Shown: piece by piece, positions 23,896 through 33,232 of the stretch | How positions within the stretch are numbered: position 1 is the first letter of the stretch | How the letters are laid out: each line of letters opens with the position of its first letter | Assembly (NCBI GenBank): GCA_964399165.1 | Contig: CAYNPO010000015.1 | Coordinates: 27,585 to 91,584 of the forward strand | Origin: UBA6144 sp964399165 | GTDB lineage: Bacteria > Bdellovibrionota > Bacteriovoracia > Bacteriovoracales > Bacteriovoracaceae | Reading direction: 5' to 3' | DNA length: 64,000 nucleotides | The notes under the pieces: model-generated | The model's input: only the letters and a program-made list of their open reading frames with translations | Databases searched by the model: none | What the model was told of the DNA's origin: nothing | Translations under genes and position numbers: made by a program

Positions 23896-25038
23896 TCACA
23901 AGTCGCGGGTGATTTTAGCCGAGATTTGCTGGAGTTCTTTCTTAATGAGGTTTTCGGCGAGGTCTGGAATGACTTCCCAGGCAACCTTATCCACATGCGT
24001 GCGGCAATACTCTTTTACTGCCTCCTCGACCAATTGCTTGATGAGCGGCCGCAAATTATCCATGTCCAGTGAGGAGGTGGCGGGGGTGCTCTCCACCTGA
24101 TGGAAGGGTGCGAAGTCGAGATCGTCTTCAAGCGAGAAGCCTGGGGAGGTGCGCTCGGGCTGCACGGGCTCCGGTTCCGCGAAGCGGGGACGGGCTTCCT
24201 CGAATGTGTCCACGCTCCAAAGGTCAGCCCCAATCTCGTCCTGGATCTGCTCCTCGATGAGCTTTGCGCCGTCGTCGGAGCGAGTGTCCAGCTCCAAGGT
24301 GCCTGGGGTGTTGTCCATCTCCAGCGGGGCGAGTTCGTTCAATGGCACCAACTTGGAACGGGTGGCAGCCGCCGGGGCCGAGGAAGGGAGCTCGGGACGT
24401 GTGTCCGACACGTCCGGATACTCCAGGTCTTCCGCCGCGGGCAATTTCTCGCGCTCTTCTGAAGCAAGGGCCTTCTTTGGCACCACGGGTGTGGGCGCGG
24501 CAACGGAAGGCGTGGAGATCACGGGTGGAAGTTCAGGTCCGCTGTCTCGACCAATCACCCCAGGTACGCCTACCTCCCATTCATCGGCCGGGATGGCGGC
24601 TGGTGCAGTGGTAGGACGTGGAGAGGCGGCGCGTTTCTGCTCAGATAATTTGGGAACGTGCACTTCGCCCCCATTCGCCTTCTCCGCCATCGCCCGGACT
24701 TGGTAGATGAACCGGCTAGTGTCGAAGGGTTTCACCACATGCTGGGTGCATCCCGCTTCTCTTAGGAGCCCCTCGTCCACCGTGTCGAAAGTCCCATACA
24801 TCATCAGGACTTCGCTGGACGGTAGCTTGGACTTGATTTGGCGACACAAGTCGTAGCCCGTCTGGGTTTCGGAAAAATTGAAATCCAGGAAAACGAGGCC
24901 GGGAGCCTGGGCGAGTCCCTTCTCAAGATCGGCCTCACGTGCGCACTCGAGCACCACGAAGGGCTCATTGGCCAAAATGATTTTGATGACCTTGTGAACG
25001 GTGGGACTGTCGTCCGCCAACAGGATTTTCACGCCCAT
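23896..25038 (-). CDS. Response regulator with long variable tail
   Basis: A 380-residue protein. Residues 1-120 form a receiver domain: acidic pair D9/D10 (LLADDSP), phospho-acceptor D52 in VFLDFNFSE, and VVKPFDTSR holding the conserved Lys. Then comes a Pro/Ala/Glu-rich unstructured region of about 180 residues. The C-terminal helix (VAWEVIPDLAENLIKKELQQI) is a pattern I associate with receiver proteins of delta-proteobacteria-like bacteria. There is no DNA-binding domain. I chose the ATG at 25038 because the frame upstream has no receiver homology. A TATAAT lies nine bases upstream of that ATG. It is last in the TadC-FHA-PP2C block, so it may be the phosphorylation-controlled output. Confidence 0.82.
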   Translation of the reverse strand: MGVKILLADDSPTVHKVIKIILANEPFVVLECAREADLEKGLAQAPGLVFLDFNFSETQTGYDLCRQIKSKLPSSEVLMMYGTFDTVDEGLLREAGCTQHVVKPFDTSRFIYQVRAMAEKANGGEVHVPKLSEQKRAASPRPTTAPAAIPADEWEVGVPGVIGRDSGPELPPVISTPSVAAPTPVVPKKALASEEREKLPAAEDLEYPDVSDTRPELPSSAPAAATRSKLVPLNELAPLEMDNTPGTLELDTRSDDGAKLIEEQIQDEIGADLWSVDTFEEARPRFAEPEPVQPERTSPGFSLEDDLDFAPFHQVESTPATSSLDMDNLRPLIKQLVEEAVKEYCRTHVDKVAWEVIPDLAENLIKKELQQISAKITRDL

Positions 25039-25085
25039 AACCCGGATTATACGGCGCGCGCTTCTGGAGCGGGAAGTAAAAAGGA

Positions 25086-25823
25086 CTAGAATTCGAGGAC
25101 TAGGCCAGTTTGGTTGGAGCAATTTCCTCGGTCATTGGAAAGCTTCATCAGCCCTCGCAAACGCGCTTGAGCATCACTGTCCAGGCGCGAGAGCAGATGG
25201 GGAAGCTCCTCTGCACTCACCCAGGGGGCCACGCCATCCGTGAGCAACACGAATTGGTCCCCTTGTTGGATGCGGACTTCGCGCATGGACCAAGTAAGGT
25301 CCGGATGTAACCCGAACGCCGAAGCGGGAATGTGAAGGGCCCGAGGAGAGCGGTGGTCCGGCGAGAGCAGGGCGTGGGTGTCGGGCACGAATAAGGCCTC
25401 AGCCTTGCCTCGGCGGATAAGATAGGCTTGGCAGTTTCCCACCTGGGCCAAAACCAGAATGTCATCGGCCATGAGGGCACAGGCCCCGCTCGCTCCAGCA
25501 CGCTGGTTGAGGTCTTTGGTGGAATTCTCACGCACCAGGGCCTGATGGGCGTTTAAGATAGAGTTCACCAATGCGTTGCCCTCCAATAGCCACCGCTGGC
25601 TCCAGTAAAGCGGCATGGTGGCATCTGGGTCGGAAGTAAGCCTTCCCAGGAATGCCTTGAGATCCTCTTTCAACCGCTCGACCGCCTTGTCGCCGACGCC
25701 GCTCCCCCCGAAACCGTCCAGGACTAAGAAGAACCGCTGGTCCAGGTCGAAGTCATATGCGTCCTCGTTGACCTCGAGAAATGGTCCTTGGTGGGTGGCG
25801 GCGGCGTAAGCCTTTAGTTTCAT
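25086..25823 (-). CDS. PP2C-family protein phosphatase
   Basis: A 245-residue metal-dependent Ser/Thr phosphatase. Visible family motifs are NEDAYDF near 19-25, VLDGFGGSGVGDKA near 34-47 (metal-binding Asp), GASGACALMADD near 110-121, QVGNCQAYLIRRG near 127-139 and LLTDGVAPW near 193-201. It starts four bases after the stop of the FHA/TPR gene. FHA domains bind phosphothreonine, so this phosphatase probably opposes a Hanks-type kinase on the neighbouring FHA proteins; no kinase gene lies in the window. Confidence 0.9.
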   Translation of the reverse strand: MKLKAYAAATHQGPFLEVNEDAYDFDLDQRFFLVLDGFGGSGVGDKAVERLKEDLKAFLGRLTSDPDATMPLYWSQRWLLEGNALVNSILNAHQALVRENSTKDLNQRAGASGACALMADDILVLAQVGNCQAYLIRRGKAEALFVPDTHALLSPDHRSPRALHIPASAFGLHPDLTWSMREVRIQQGDQFVLLTDGVAPWVSAEELPHLLSRLDSDAQARLRGLMKLSNDRGNCSNQTGLVLEF

Positions 25824-25827
25824 TCCA

Positions 25828-28125
25828 TCACTCCAGGTAGTCTTTCAACTTCTCGGTGGCTTTTTTGTAGTACTCGCTGTCCGTCGGGGAGATCTGCTGG
25901 ACCTCCTGCAGCTTTTCCTTGGCGTCGGAGAAGAGGGAGAGGGATTCGGAGATGATGGCCTCTCGGTAGACTTTCTTCGAGCGGGTGTCTAAGGCAGCTC
26001 GTATGGTGTCCACCTCGTTCAGGGCCTCGGCGTTAACCGGATCAACCCTCAGCACGTCCAGATACGCCTCGTAGGCGGACTTGAGGTCTTGGCCTTCTTT
26101 CAGGGAACGGGCTTTACCTAGCAGCGGAGCCAGCTCAGCCGCCAGTTGGGCACGGGCGTCGGAGCGCATTTCAGAGGCTTCTTTGATCAGGTCCTCGTCC
26201 ATTCCCTTTTCCCCCAGGAACTCATCGAGTTTTGTGAGGGCCTTGTACCACTCCTTGCGGAGATAATGGGCCTTGCCAGAGCCCAAGGCATCCACCATGC
26301 GCTTTCGGTCAGCGGCTCTGCGAGCCTTCTCTTCGGCTTCGGCTTTGCTTTGGGCAATCCAAGCCTCCAGTTCCTGCCGTAGGGGCGTCACTTCCAAATT
26401 CTCAGGATCGATCGCCAAGATTTCCCCAAAAATTTTTTCGGAGCGGACGACGTTGTGCTCGGATACAGCCTGCTTGGCTTCGGCCAGAAGTCCTTTGACC
26501 TGTTCGCGGACTTTTGCCCGCGCTTCTTCCATGCGCAATCGCTCCTGCTCTTCCTTCAGTTTGGCGTTCTGCTCCTGGACGAATCGGTGGAGTGTCTTGG
26601 CGTTTTTATAGTCCGGATCTACAGCCATGATCTGCTGCAATTCCACCAATGCTTCGTCCAGGCGCTTTTCCTTCACGAAGGCTTCAGCAATTTTGTAACG
26701 TGCCTCGAGATTGCGGATTTCTTCCGGCGAGAGCTGGCGCTTAGCTGGCCCAGGCTTCGTCGGTGTCGTCTTTTTGGTGGTCGCCTGAGGGGTGGGCGTG
26801 GGGGGGGGCGTTTCGTCCTCCATCAGGAACACTACCAAGAGCAGAACTCCCACGACCATGGCAATGCGGCGTTTCTTGGGATCCTTCCAAATTCGCTTGA
26901 GGACGCTTTTCTCAACGGGCGCTCCGGTGTCGGAGAAATCGGTTTCAGCCGGAGGGGCGTCCTCCTCCACTTCTTCGATTCTCTCCACCATTTGCCCGCT
27001 CTGCACTGGCATGAGACGGCCGGACTCCGCCTGCAAGAGATCAGAGTGCACAGTCACGGTCAGGGTGGTAGATCCTATCACCAGCTCGTCGCCGTTGTTG
27101 AGCTCGGCCTTGTTGACCCTCTGTCCATTGAGCATGGTGCCGTTGGAAGAGTTCAGGTCTTCAACCGTGAGCGACACAAGCCCTTTGCGAAGCACGGCAT
27201 GGACGGAGGAAACCTCTGAGTCGTTCAAAACAATTTGGCAACGCGTAGGGTCGCGGCCAATCAACGTCTCCGGCCGGTCCAAGCGGTATAGGTCGTAAGG
27301 GGCGTACTCTCCGAACAGTTGGAGCTCATACGTGACGAACTTCTGGAGCAGCTGGGTCCCTTCCGCCGGCTCCAAAGCATCTGGATCTGCGACTTGGTCA
27401 GGCAGCATGTCCGTATTGAAACCTTCGATGTCACCGTCGGTGTCCGGGGACTTCTCAGGTTCAACATGATCCTGAGGGGACGAACCGATCACGTCTTCTT
27501 CGCCACCGAAGCTTAGATCGTCAACGGGATGTGAATCGAGGGCGTGATCTCCCTCCGGCGCTGTCTCCAGGGTAGTGAATGGCGCGGGGGTTTCCTCCGC
27601 CACCGTCCGACCTCCGAGTTCCTCATCCAGGGGCGCAGGCAAGTCGTCGGCGGGAAGATCGTCCGGCACTATCACCTCGGAAACGAGGTCGTCGCGTGAA
27701 GCCGGCAACAGTTCATCGCCAATCGATGGGGACTCCGGCTCAACCGCAGGTTCAACAGCTGCTAGCGTTTGTACTGGCTTGGTTTCGGGTCGAGCGTGCG
27801 TAACAGGCGTCGAGGTGGCGGGCAACTCGGCGAAAACCACCGCGTAAGGCGCGAAAGTGAGCATGTCCCCCTTATGGACCGGAACCGGTCCATCAATGGG
27901 ATTGCCATTTAACGCTAGCGGACTTGCTGACGAGAGTCTCTCTACAACCCATCCGGCGCCCTCGCGGCGTAACACCGCCAGATGGCGAGAGACCACCGGA
28001 TCGGGCACGCGCACATGGCAATCCTCCGAACGGCCAATAAAGGCTTCGAAGCCATCGTCCAGGCCCGCGTCGGGCCATACCGCTTCACTGAGCGGCTGAT
28101 TGTTTTTTAGAACAGCTATTTTCAC
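25828..28125 (-). CDS. Twin-FHA membrane protein with TPR/coiled-coil C-terminus
   Basis: A 765-residue protein. The first FHA domain spans about residues 25-98 (FIGRSEDCHVRVPDPVVSRHLAVL). An acidic Pro-rich linker runs to about 255. The second FHA spans about 265-358 (TLIGRDPTRCQIVLNDSEVSSVHAVL and LNSSNGTMLNG). A single membrane segment lies at about 421-435, followed by Pro/Thr-rich sequence and then TPR-like and charged coiled-coil repeats (EALVELQQIMAVDPDYKNAKTL pattern) to the end. The N-terminus should be cytoplasmic and the repeats periplasmic. It starts at GTG 28125, overlapping the previous gene by 41 bases. It probably scaffolds phosphothreonine partners at the membrane. Confidence 0.85.
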   Translation of the reverse strand: MKIAVLKNNQPLSEAVWPDAGLDDGFEAFIGRSEDCHVRVPDPVVSRHLAVLRREGAGWVVERLSSASPLALNGNPIDGPVPVHKGDMLTFAPYAVVFAELPATSTPVTHARPETKPVQTLAAVEPAVEPESPSIGDELLPASRDDLVSEVIVPDDLPADDLPAPLDEELGGRTVAEETPAPFTTLETAPEGDHALDSHPVDDLSFGGEEDVIGSSPQDHVEPEKSPDTDGDIEGFNTDMLPDQVADPDALEPAEGTQLLQKFVTYELQLFGEYAPYDLYRLDRPETLIGRDPTRCQIVLNDSEVSSVHAVLRKGLVSLTVEDLNSSNGTMLNGQRVNKAELNNGDELVIGSTTLTVTVHSDLLQAESGRLMPVQSGQMVERIEEVEEDAPPAETDFSDTGAPVEKSVLKRIWKDPKKRRIAMVVGVLLLVVFLMEDETPPPTPTPQATTKKTTPTKPGPAKRQLSPEEIRNLEARYKIAEAFVKEKRLDEALVELQQIMAVDPDYKNAKTLHRFVQEQNAKLKEEQERLRMEEARAKVREQVKGLLAEAKQAVSEHNVVRSEKIFGEILAIDPENLEVTPLRQELEAWIAQSKAEAEEKARRAADRKRMVDALGSGKAHYLRKEWYKALTKLDEFLGEKGMDEDLIKEASEMRSDARAQLAAELAPLLGKARSLKEGQDLKSAYEAYLDVLRVDPVNAEALNEVDTIRAALDTRSKKVYREAIISESLSLFSDAKEKLQEVQQISPTDSEYYKKATEKLKDYLE

Positions 28126-29071
28126 CTGGTTCCAGTCCCATTTTGCCTTCGAGCTCTTTTAAGTTGTTTTCTGCGGCCTTGTAACGGTCATCATTCGGGT
28201 AATCATGAAGTAAGCGCAGGACAGCGCAGTAAGCTACCATGGCGCTCCTGTAGCGCAGGGCCTCATCGTCGCGCTTGGCCTTGATGAAGTGGTCTGCGAT
28301 GACCAGATCCAGTTCTTCCTTAGTCTTCCGCAGGTAGAAGTCGGCCAACGGATCATTGGGGTTGAGTATGAGCGCCAGGTTGAATTCGTTGATGGCGCGG
28401 AAATAGTTCTTTTCTCGGTATTCTCTCAGCCCACGTTGGAAAATCGTGTTCATCTTTTGCTTGAGGGCCTTGTCGTCCTGGAGTTGTTTGCGGCGGACGA
28501 GTTGCAAATACTCCTCCGTCACGTCGCGCGTGGGGTCTCCGGTGGGACCCTTAGCGGTGCTGCGGCTTGGAGCGGGGGGATCTTGCTCCAACAGGAGCAC
28601 CGCTATCGCCACGACGATGACCAGCCAGAGGAGCGCATTGCCCTTTTTCTTCTCCGCAGGGGGGGAGGCATTGAACGGATCATCGCCGCCGACGGAAGGA
28701 ACACGCTTTGCAACCGGACGCTTGGCTTCTACCCGGTGGAACTTGTAAACGGTTTGCCCGATGACGAACTTGTCGCCCTCCTTGAGCTTGACCTGCTGGA
28801 TCTTCTCATCATTGAGCATTATCCCATTCTGGGAACCAAGGTCCGTGAGTACCCACTCATCACCGGAGCGAGTCAACTCGGCGTGCTCACGCGAGCTCTT
28901 AATGTCGTTGACTCGGATGTCGGCTTTGTCAGAACGGCCCATAACCACCCGCTGGCCTTTCAGCAAGTAGGCTTCCCCCTTGCTCTGGCCAGTGAGGCAC
29001 ATCAAGCGCCACCACGACCCTTCCTCGGGAGGTGACTCGAAATGCTTGACGACAAGGACGTTCTTGCTCAT
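28085..29071 (-). CDS. FHA-domain membrane protein with TPR-like tail
   Basis: A 328-residue protein with the same plan as its neighbour. The FHA domain spans residues about 21-113 (VVMGRSDKADIRVNDIKSSREHAEL and DLGSQNGIMLND), and one membrane segment lies at about 147-161 (LLWLVIVVAIAVLLL). A C-terminal TPR-like part (FQRGLREYREKNYFRAINEF, NPNDPLADFYLRK) follows. I chose ATG 29071; the longer frame to 29200 overlaps the preceding gene deeply and has no matching residues. Four bases separate it from the stop of the sensor gene. It is probably a paralogue of the twin-FHA protein. Confidence 0.85.
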   Translation of the reverse strand: MSKNVLVVKHFESPPEEGSWWRLMCLTGQSKGEAYLLKGQRVVMGRSDKADIRVNDIKSSREHAELTRSGDEWVLTDLGSQNGIMLNDEKIQQVKLKEGDKFVIGQTVYKFHRVEAKRPVAKRVPSVGGDDPFNASPPAEKKKGNALLWLVIVVAIAVLLLEQDPPAPSRSTAKGPTGDPTRDVTEEYLQLVRRKQLQDDKALKQKMNTIFQRGLREYREKNYFRAINEFNLALILNPNDPLADFYLRKTKEELDLVIADHFIKAKRDDEALRYRSAMVAYCAVLRLLHDYPNDDRYKAAENNLKELEGKMGLEPGENSCSKKQSAAQ

Positions 29072-29075
29072 GCCC

Positions 29076-30629
29076 TCATCCTCCCCTGACGAAGCTGATG
29101 TAGAAGGCTTTGGCGAATTTGTCCTTGCCGAGCATGGCCACCACATTGATCGCGATGTCCTTGCCACCGATTTCGTAATTCTCTTTCTGGTGCGATCCAC
29201 CGTTGTTGGCGCTCTGGTCGCACAAGTCGATCATAGTGGCGGCCAGGCCTTGGTCGCGGGCGGCATCGAGCAGGCTCATTCCCTGGGACGCGGTTTGACG
29301 GATCCCGACCAGGTCCTCCCCTTCCGGGTTTATGGCCTGGATGTGCTTATCCCCATTTAACACCATGACGGGGCCGCCAGCTCCGTGCATCAACTCTATC
29401 ATGCTGCGCACGTAGGGACCGTCCTCTTCTATGTTCTGCATCTCCCCACTGTCCGTGTTCTGGAGCTCGCGAAGCCGCTGGAGAAGAGAGCTCATGGTGC
29501 CGCGAAGAGGGGCGATTTCCTTGAAGAGATATTTCGATTCCAGTTCTTTCTGGCGACCCCGCAATACGAGTTCGGCTTGCTGCCGCATCTCCTCCAGGGG
29601 TTTGACGGTGAGGAAGTACACCATCCCGAAGAACACCAGGGCGACCAACGCGGACGTGACCAAGGATTCCAAATATGCCCTAGAGTTGTTGGCTGCTTCC
29701 ACGATTAGCGATTGGGGGGCGAACTTAATGGCGATGACCCCCACCGTTTGCTCCCGATCCGTGTCCTGGTCGTATGCCTTGATGGCGCGGGCGATGCCGA
29801 TGGTTCCCTTGCCGAGGCTATCAACGAAGGTCTGGCGAATGTTCTTCTCGTCCTTGTAGTAGTTCAGCGCCTCCACGGAAAACGCATCGTTGACGTAAGT
29901 ATTGAGTTTGCCGATGGGTCGAACGATACGTCCGTCGAAGTCGTAGAGCTCGTAGCTTTGCACACCCTCGGCAGAGTCTAAGAAGCTGGTTTCGATTTTA
30001 TCCAGGTTGCGCCGAGAGAGAGCGATCGAGTTCGTACGGGCCACCTCGTCGGCGTACTGCTTGCCCCTCATGGCAATTTCAAGCACCAGCAACTTTTTAC
30101 TATCCCGCAGTACCGGGAAGATGATGAGGCTGACGTTGATGCCAATGAACAGGAACAAGAGAATCCCAACGAGCGCACTCCACTCATACTGTTCGTTGAA
30201 GTTGTGGATGACGGGCATGATCTTGTGTTTGAAGAAGAACACGGCCTTCCCGACCAGATGCGGTGGAGGCGCTTCCTTCACGTCCAGGTCGGCCTCACCG
30301 TCTGTTGAAGTCCCCTTCCTGCGCACGATGATCTTCTTCTCGAACACGTGCACCACTTGGAAGATCACGTGGGGGAGGGCTATCTTGTCACCGTCCACCA
30401 CGGTAGCTTTACGCGTGAGTTTGCCATTGACGAAGGTCCCGTTGGAACTCCCCAGGTCCTCCACAAAGGCTGTGTCCCCGTTTACTGTGATCCGCATGTG
30501 GCGTTTGGATACACCTTCTAACTGAAGCGGGTGATCCACGTCCGAAGCGCGACCAATGACGTTTTCCCCCTCGTTGAGGGTCAACTCCTGGCCCCGCAGC
30601 TTGCCACCGACCGCCACCAGCTTGTACAT
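29076..30629 (-). CDS. FHA-linked transmembrane sensor with PAS-like domain, no kinase
   Basis: A 517-residue protein. An N-terminal FHA domain spans residues 1-95 (NVIGRASDVDHPLQLEGVSKRHMRI, LGSSNGTFVNG). Membrane segment 1 lies at about 151-174, an extracytoplasmic sensor-like domain at about 175-320 (YELYDFDGRIVRPIG, GIARAIKAYD) and segment 2 at about 322-342. A HAMP-like region and a C-terminal PAS-like domain (GPVMVLNGDKHIQAINPEGEDLVG) follow. There is no histidine kinase or GGDEF output, so signal must pass through FHA or protein contacts. It starts one base after the TadC-like stop. The layout resembles a membrane receptor feeding a phosphothreonine network. Confidence 0.82.
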   Translation of the reverse strand: MYKLVAVGGKLRGQELTLNEGENVIGRASDVDHPLQLEGVSKRHMRITVNGDTAFVEDLGSSNGTFVNGKLTRKATVVDGDKIALPHVIFQVVHVFEKKIIVRRKGTSTDGEADLDVKEAPPPHLVGKAVFFFKHKIMPVIHNFNEQYEWSALVGILLFLFIGINVSLIIFPVLRDSKKLLVLEIAMRGKQYADEVARTNSIALSRRNLDKIETSFLDSAEGVQSYELYDFDGRIVRPIGKLNTYVNDAFSVEALNYYKDEKNIRQTFVDSLGKGTIGIARAIKAYDQDTDREQTVGVIAIKFAPQSLIVEAANNSRAYLESLVTSALVALVFFGMVYFLTVKPLEEMRQQAELVLRGRQKELESKYLFKEIAPLRGTMSSLLQRLRELQNTDSGEMQNIEEDGPYVRSMIELMHGAGGPVMVLNGDKHIQAINPEGEDLVGIRQTASQGMSLLDAARDQGLAATMIDLCDQSANNGGSHQKENYEIGGKDIAINVVAMLGKDKFAKAFYISFVRGG

Positions 30630-30630
30630 C

Positions 30631-32055
30631 TCAGCCTCCCGCCACGAAACGCATCACCATAGGACTGGCGATGGCGATGAGGACCGCGGGCATGATGAAC
30701 AGGATCATCGGGAACAAGATCTTGGTAGCTGCGGTAGCGCCTTTCTTCTCCGCCTCGGCTGACCGCTTTTGTCGCATCTCGACTGACAGCTGCTTGAGGA
30801 TGGGCCCGATGGAAGCACCCACTGAATCTGCGGCGATGAGTGTTGCGCAGAACGAATTGATGGGGAGCGCGTCCGTTCTCCAGGATAGTTGGCGCAGGCC
30901 CTCGGCGCGGCTGGACCCAATCCGTGTCTCACGTATCATGGTCTCGAATTCTTCCACCAAAGGAGAAGGGGGGGCGCGGTCAATCACCTTTTGGATGGCT
31001 GCCATGAAATCAAGGCCCGCTTCGACGGAGAGCGCGAGCATGTCGACGATGAATGGCATTTCTCGGATCATCTCTTCCTTGCGCGCGGTAATCCTTCCAT
31101 CCAGCCAAAGGTTGGGAAAGAAGAAGCCTAGCACCGCCAGGAAGGGGATGAGCGACATATCCCAAGTCTCTTCCAAGAGCACGCGCAGTATGATGAAGAG
31201 GATTGGGAATCCAATAATGAGGAAAAGCTTGAAGGCGAAGAAATCCTCCGGGGAGAGCTCCTTGATGAGCCCTGCATTGGCAAGTCTGCGCCGGTACTTG
31301 GCTTTCAGGTTCTGGCGCCCCTTCATGCCCATGACGATCGGGGTGAAGTAGCGTTTGAAAAAGGGCCGGGAGTATTTGAGGATGAAGTCCTGTGACTTCG
31401 GACGCCGGTCGGTTTCTGCCTCTTCCAGTGCCTCTGAAGCCTTAAACTTGCTCTCCTCTTCCAGTGTGGCCCTTGAAACCAGGAATACGGCCAGGCCAAT
31501 GAGCAACAAAGCGGCCGTGTACAGCACGACGCTGCCACTCTCCTGGAGGGAGCCACCGGCACCTTTGGCGTGGAAAGCCATCTTCGCGCCAACTGGTCTC
31601 AGCACGCATTTGTCCCCGTCCCTCTCGAGCCGGAGATCATAGGGCCCGTTACGGTCGAGGCCCACACTGTCTTGTTGCCAGACATTGTATTCCGCCTTGA
31701 TGCTCAGGGTGGAATCCGGAGTGTGGGCTCCCCTGTCAGGTAAGAAAGTAGAAGCTTCGAAGTTCATGGAACATTCCATGGCCCCCGAGCGGCGTTCGTT
31801 CGTCGAGCGCTCCTTGTCCGTCGAGACGGAAACCACTTTCAGCTTTCCCGCATGGCCAAGGTTGGTGGTGTAAAAATAAACGCTGCCCACCATTTCCTGC
31901 GTCAGCGGAATCGGTGCGTTGGTGAACTTGCTTTCTTTGCTGCGGACACATGACTCGTCGATCGCGGCGAAATCTTCCGCGCACCGTTGGGCATGGGCGA
32001 GATTCGCCCAAACCCCGAGCAGGGCGAAAACCACAGCGAGAATCCTGGTTTCCAT
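30631..32055 (-). CDS. TadC-like (GspF family) membrane protein with exported N-terminal domain
   Basis: A 474-residue protein in two parts. Residues 1-22 are a signal peptide (METRILAVVFALLGVWANLAHA). About 135 residues of Cys-containing extracytoplasmic sequence lead to a membrane segment (SGSVVLYTAALLLIGLAVFLV). The rest matches the T2SS-F/TadC platform fold: REMPFIVDMLALSVEAGLDFMAAI, DALPINSFCATLIAADSVGASIGPIL and a final hydrophobic pair ILFPMILFIMPAVLIAI. TadC proteins are inner-membrane platform subunits of Flp/Tad pili. No tadA or tadB neighbours are present and the N-terminal domain is not usual. I chose ATG 32055; the upstream TTG is weak. It heads the FHA operon. Confidence 0.82.
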   Translation of the reverse strand: METRILAVVFALLGVWANLAHAQRCAEDFAAIDESCVRSKESKFTNAPIPLTQEMVGSVYFYTTNLGHAGKLKVVSVSTDKERSTNERRSGAMECSMNFEASTFLPDRGAHTPDSTLSIKAEYNVWQQDSVGLDRNGPYDLRLERDGDKCVLRPVGAKMAFHAKGAGGSLQESGSVVLYTAALLLIGLAVFLVSRATLEEESKFKASEALEEAETDRRPKSQDFILKYSRPFFKRYFTPIVMGMKGRQNLKAKYRRRLANAGLIKELSPEDFFAFKLFLIIGFPILFIILRVLLEETWDMSLIPFLAVLGFFFPNLWLDGRITARKEEMIREMPFIVDMLALSVEAGLDFMAAIQKVIDRAPPSPLVEEFETMIRETRIGSSRAEGLRQLSWRTDALPINSFCATLIAADSVGASIGPILKQLSVEMRQKRSAEAEKKGATAATKILFPMILFIMPAVLIAIASPMVMRFVAGG

Positions 32056-32140
32056 GGGTTGCTGAGATGCTCCTTCCTTATAGATTAGCAGAAGAAGCTG
32101 CAACGGATCGGAATCGCGGGACCCCGGAAATTTTCGCCGT

Positions 32141-33223
32141 CTAGCCCCGGTTTTTCTTCCCGTCCATGTAACTCTGATATGCCGCCAGTACGCTTCGACC
32201 CTCTACTGAGTTAAAGGCCCCAGAAATCTTGGGGACGTAGATCGGCTTGTAGTCTTTAAAATGCGTGCTTTTGCAGGCTTCGATCCTCGCAAGTTTGGCC
32301 TGGAACTCATCTTTCTTGATCGTTTTAGTCTTAAGCGCCTCCCGCAGGGCCCCTACGGCTTTCATGGCCTCCTCAGCATCGCGATAAAGCAGCATGTCGG
32401 CTCCGGCGCCACTGGCCATCACAGCGGCCTCCTCCGTGCTCCAACGATCCGTCAAGGCCCTCATTTGCATGTCATCCGTGACGATGATCTTCTGGAACTT
32501 GGTCTCCTCGCGAAGGAAGGCGTAAGCGTGTGGGGAGAGGCTAGTGGGAAGCTTCTCGTCCAATGCGTCCACTTGCAGGTGGGCCATCATCATAAACTCT
32601 ACCCGCGCCTTGGAAGCTTTAATGAAAGGCTGCAGCTCCCTCGCGCGAAGGGCATCCAATGGATCCTTGATTAAGGGAAGGTCAACATGGGAATCTCTCA
32701 GTGTGTCGCCGTGTCCGGGGAAATGCTTCGCGCATGCGAGTACCCCGTGGGTCTGTAATCCTCGTATAGCTGCGCTTACGTGTTTTTCCACTTCATCAGG
32801 CGAGTTTCCGAAAGCACGATCGCCCACCACTTTGTTTGAGGGGTTAGTCCATACGTCGCAGACGGGTGAAAAGTCCAAGTTGACTCCACACGCGGCCAGC
32901 TCTCGTGCCATGACCATGTGGGCCTCATAAGTGATCTTAGGTGAGTTCAGTCGGGCCAGATCGTACATGGCGGGGAATTGCGTGAAGCCCTTCTTGAACC
33001 GGACTACGCGACCACCCTCATGGTCCACGGCAGTGAAGAGGGGCCATTCATCTCGCAACGTTTGGATGGAGTTCACCAATTCAGCTAATTGGGCGGGATC
33101 CTCGAAGTTATGGGAGAAAAAGACCACTCCCCCGACCTTCTCCCCTTGGATGAACTCACGCTCCTCAGGGGAGAGACTTATGCCTTTTATGCCTGTGATG
33201 ACTGTCGCTCCGGGATGGTCCAT
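32141..33223 (-). CDS. nagZ: Beta-N-acetylhexosaminidase (GH3, NagZ)
   Basis: Cytoplasmic peptidoglycan-recycling enzyme that removes GlcNAc from 1,6-anhydro-muropeptides. The 360-residue protein has the NagZ signature KHFPGHGDT at 166-174 with the catalytic His/Asp pair, followed by DSHVDLP. The nucleophile Asp is in IVTDDMQM (D250 or D251), and TAVDHEGGRVVRF lies near 64-76. There is no signal peptide, as expected. It is the last gene of the mreB-pilZ-lipoprotein-nagZ run. Confidence 0.94.
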   Translation of the reverse strand: MDHPGATVITGIKGISLSPEEREFIQGEKVGGVVFFSHNFEDPAQLAELVNSIQTLRDEWPLFTAVDHEGGRVVRFKKGFTQFPAMYDLARLNSPKITYEAHMVMARELAACGVNLDFSPVCDVWTNPSNKVVGDRAFGNSPDEVEKHVSAAIRGLQTHGVLACAKHFPGHGDTLRDSHVDLPLIKDPLDALRARELQPFIKASKARVEFMMMAHLQVDALDEKLPTSLSPHAYAFLREETKFQKIIVTDDMQMRALTDRWSTEEAAVMASGAGADMLLYRDAEEAMKAVGALREALKTKTIKKDEFQAKLARIEACKSTHFKDYKPIYVPKISGAFNSVEGRSVLAAYQSYMDGKKNRG

Positions 33224-33232
33224 GCGCTCTCC

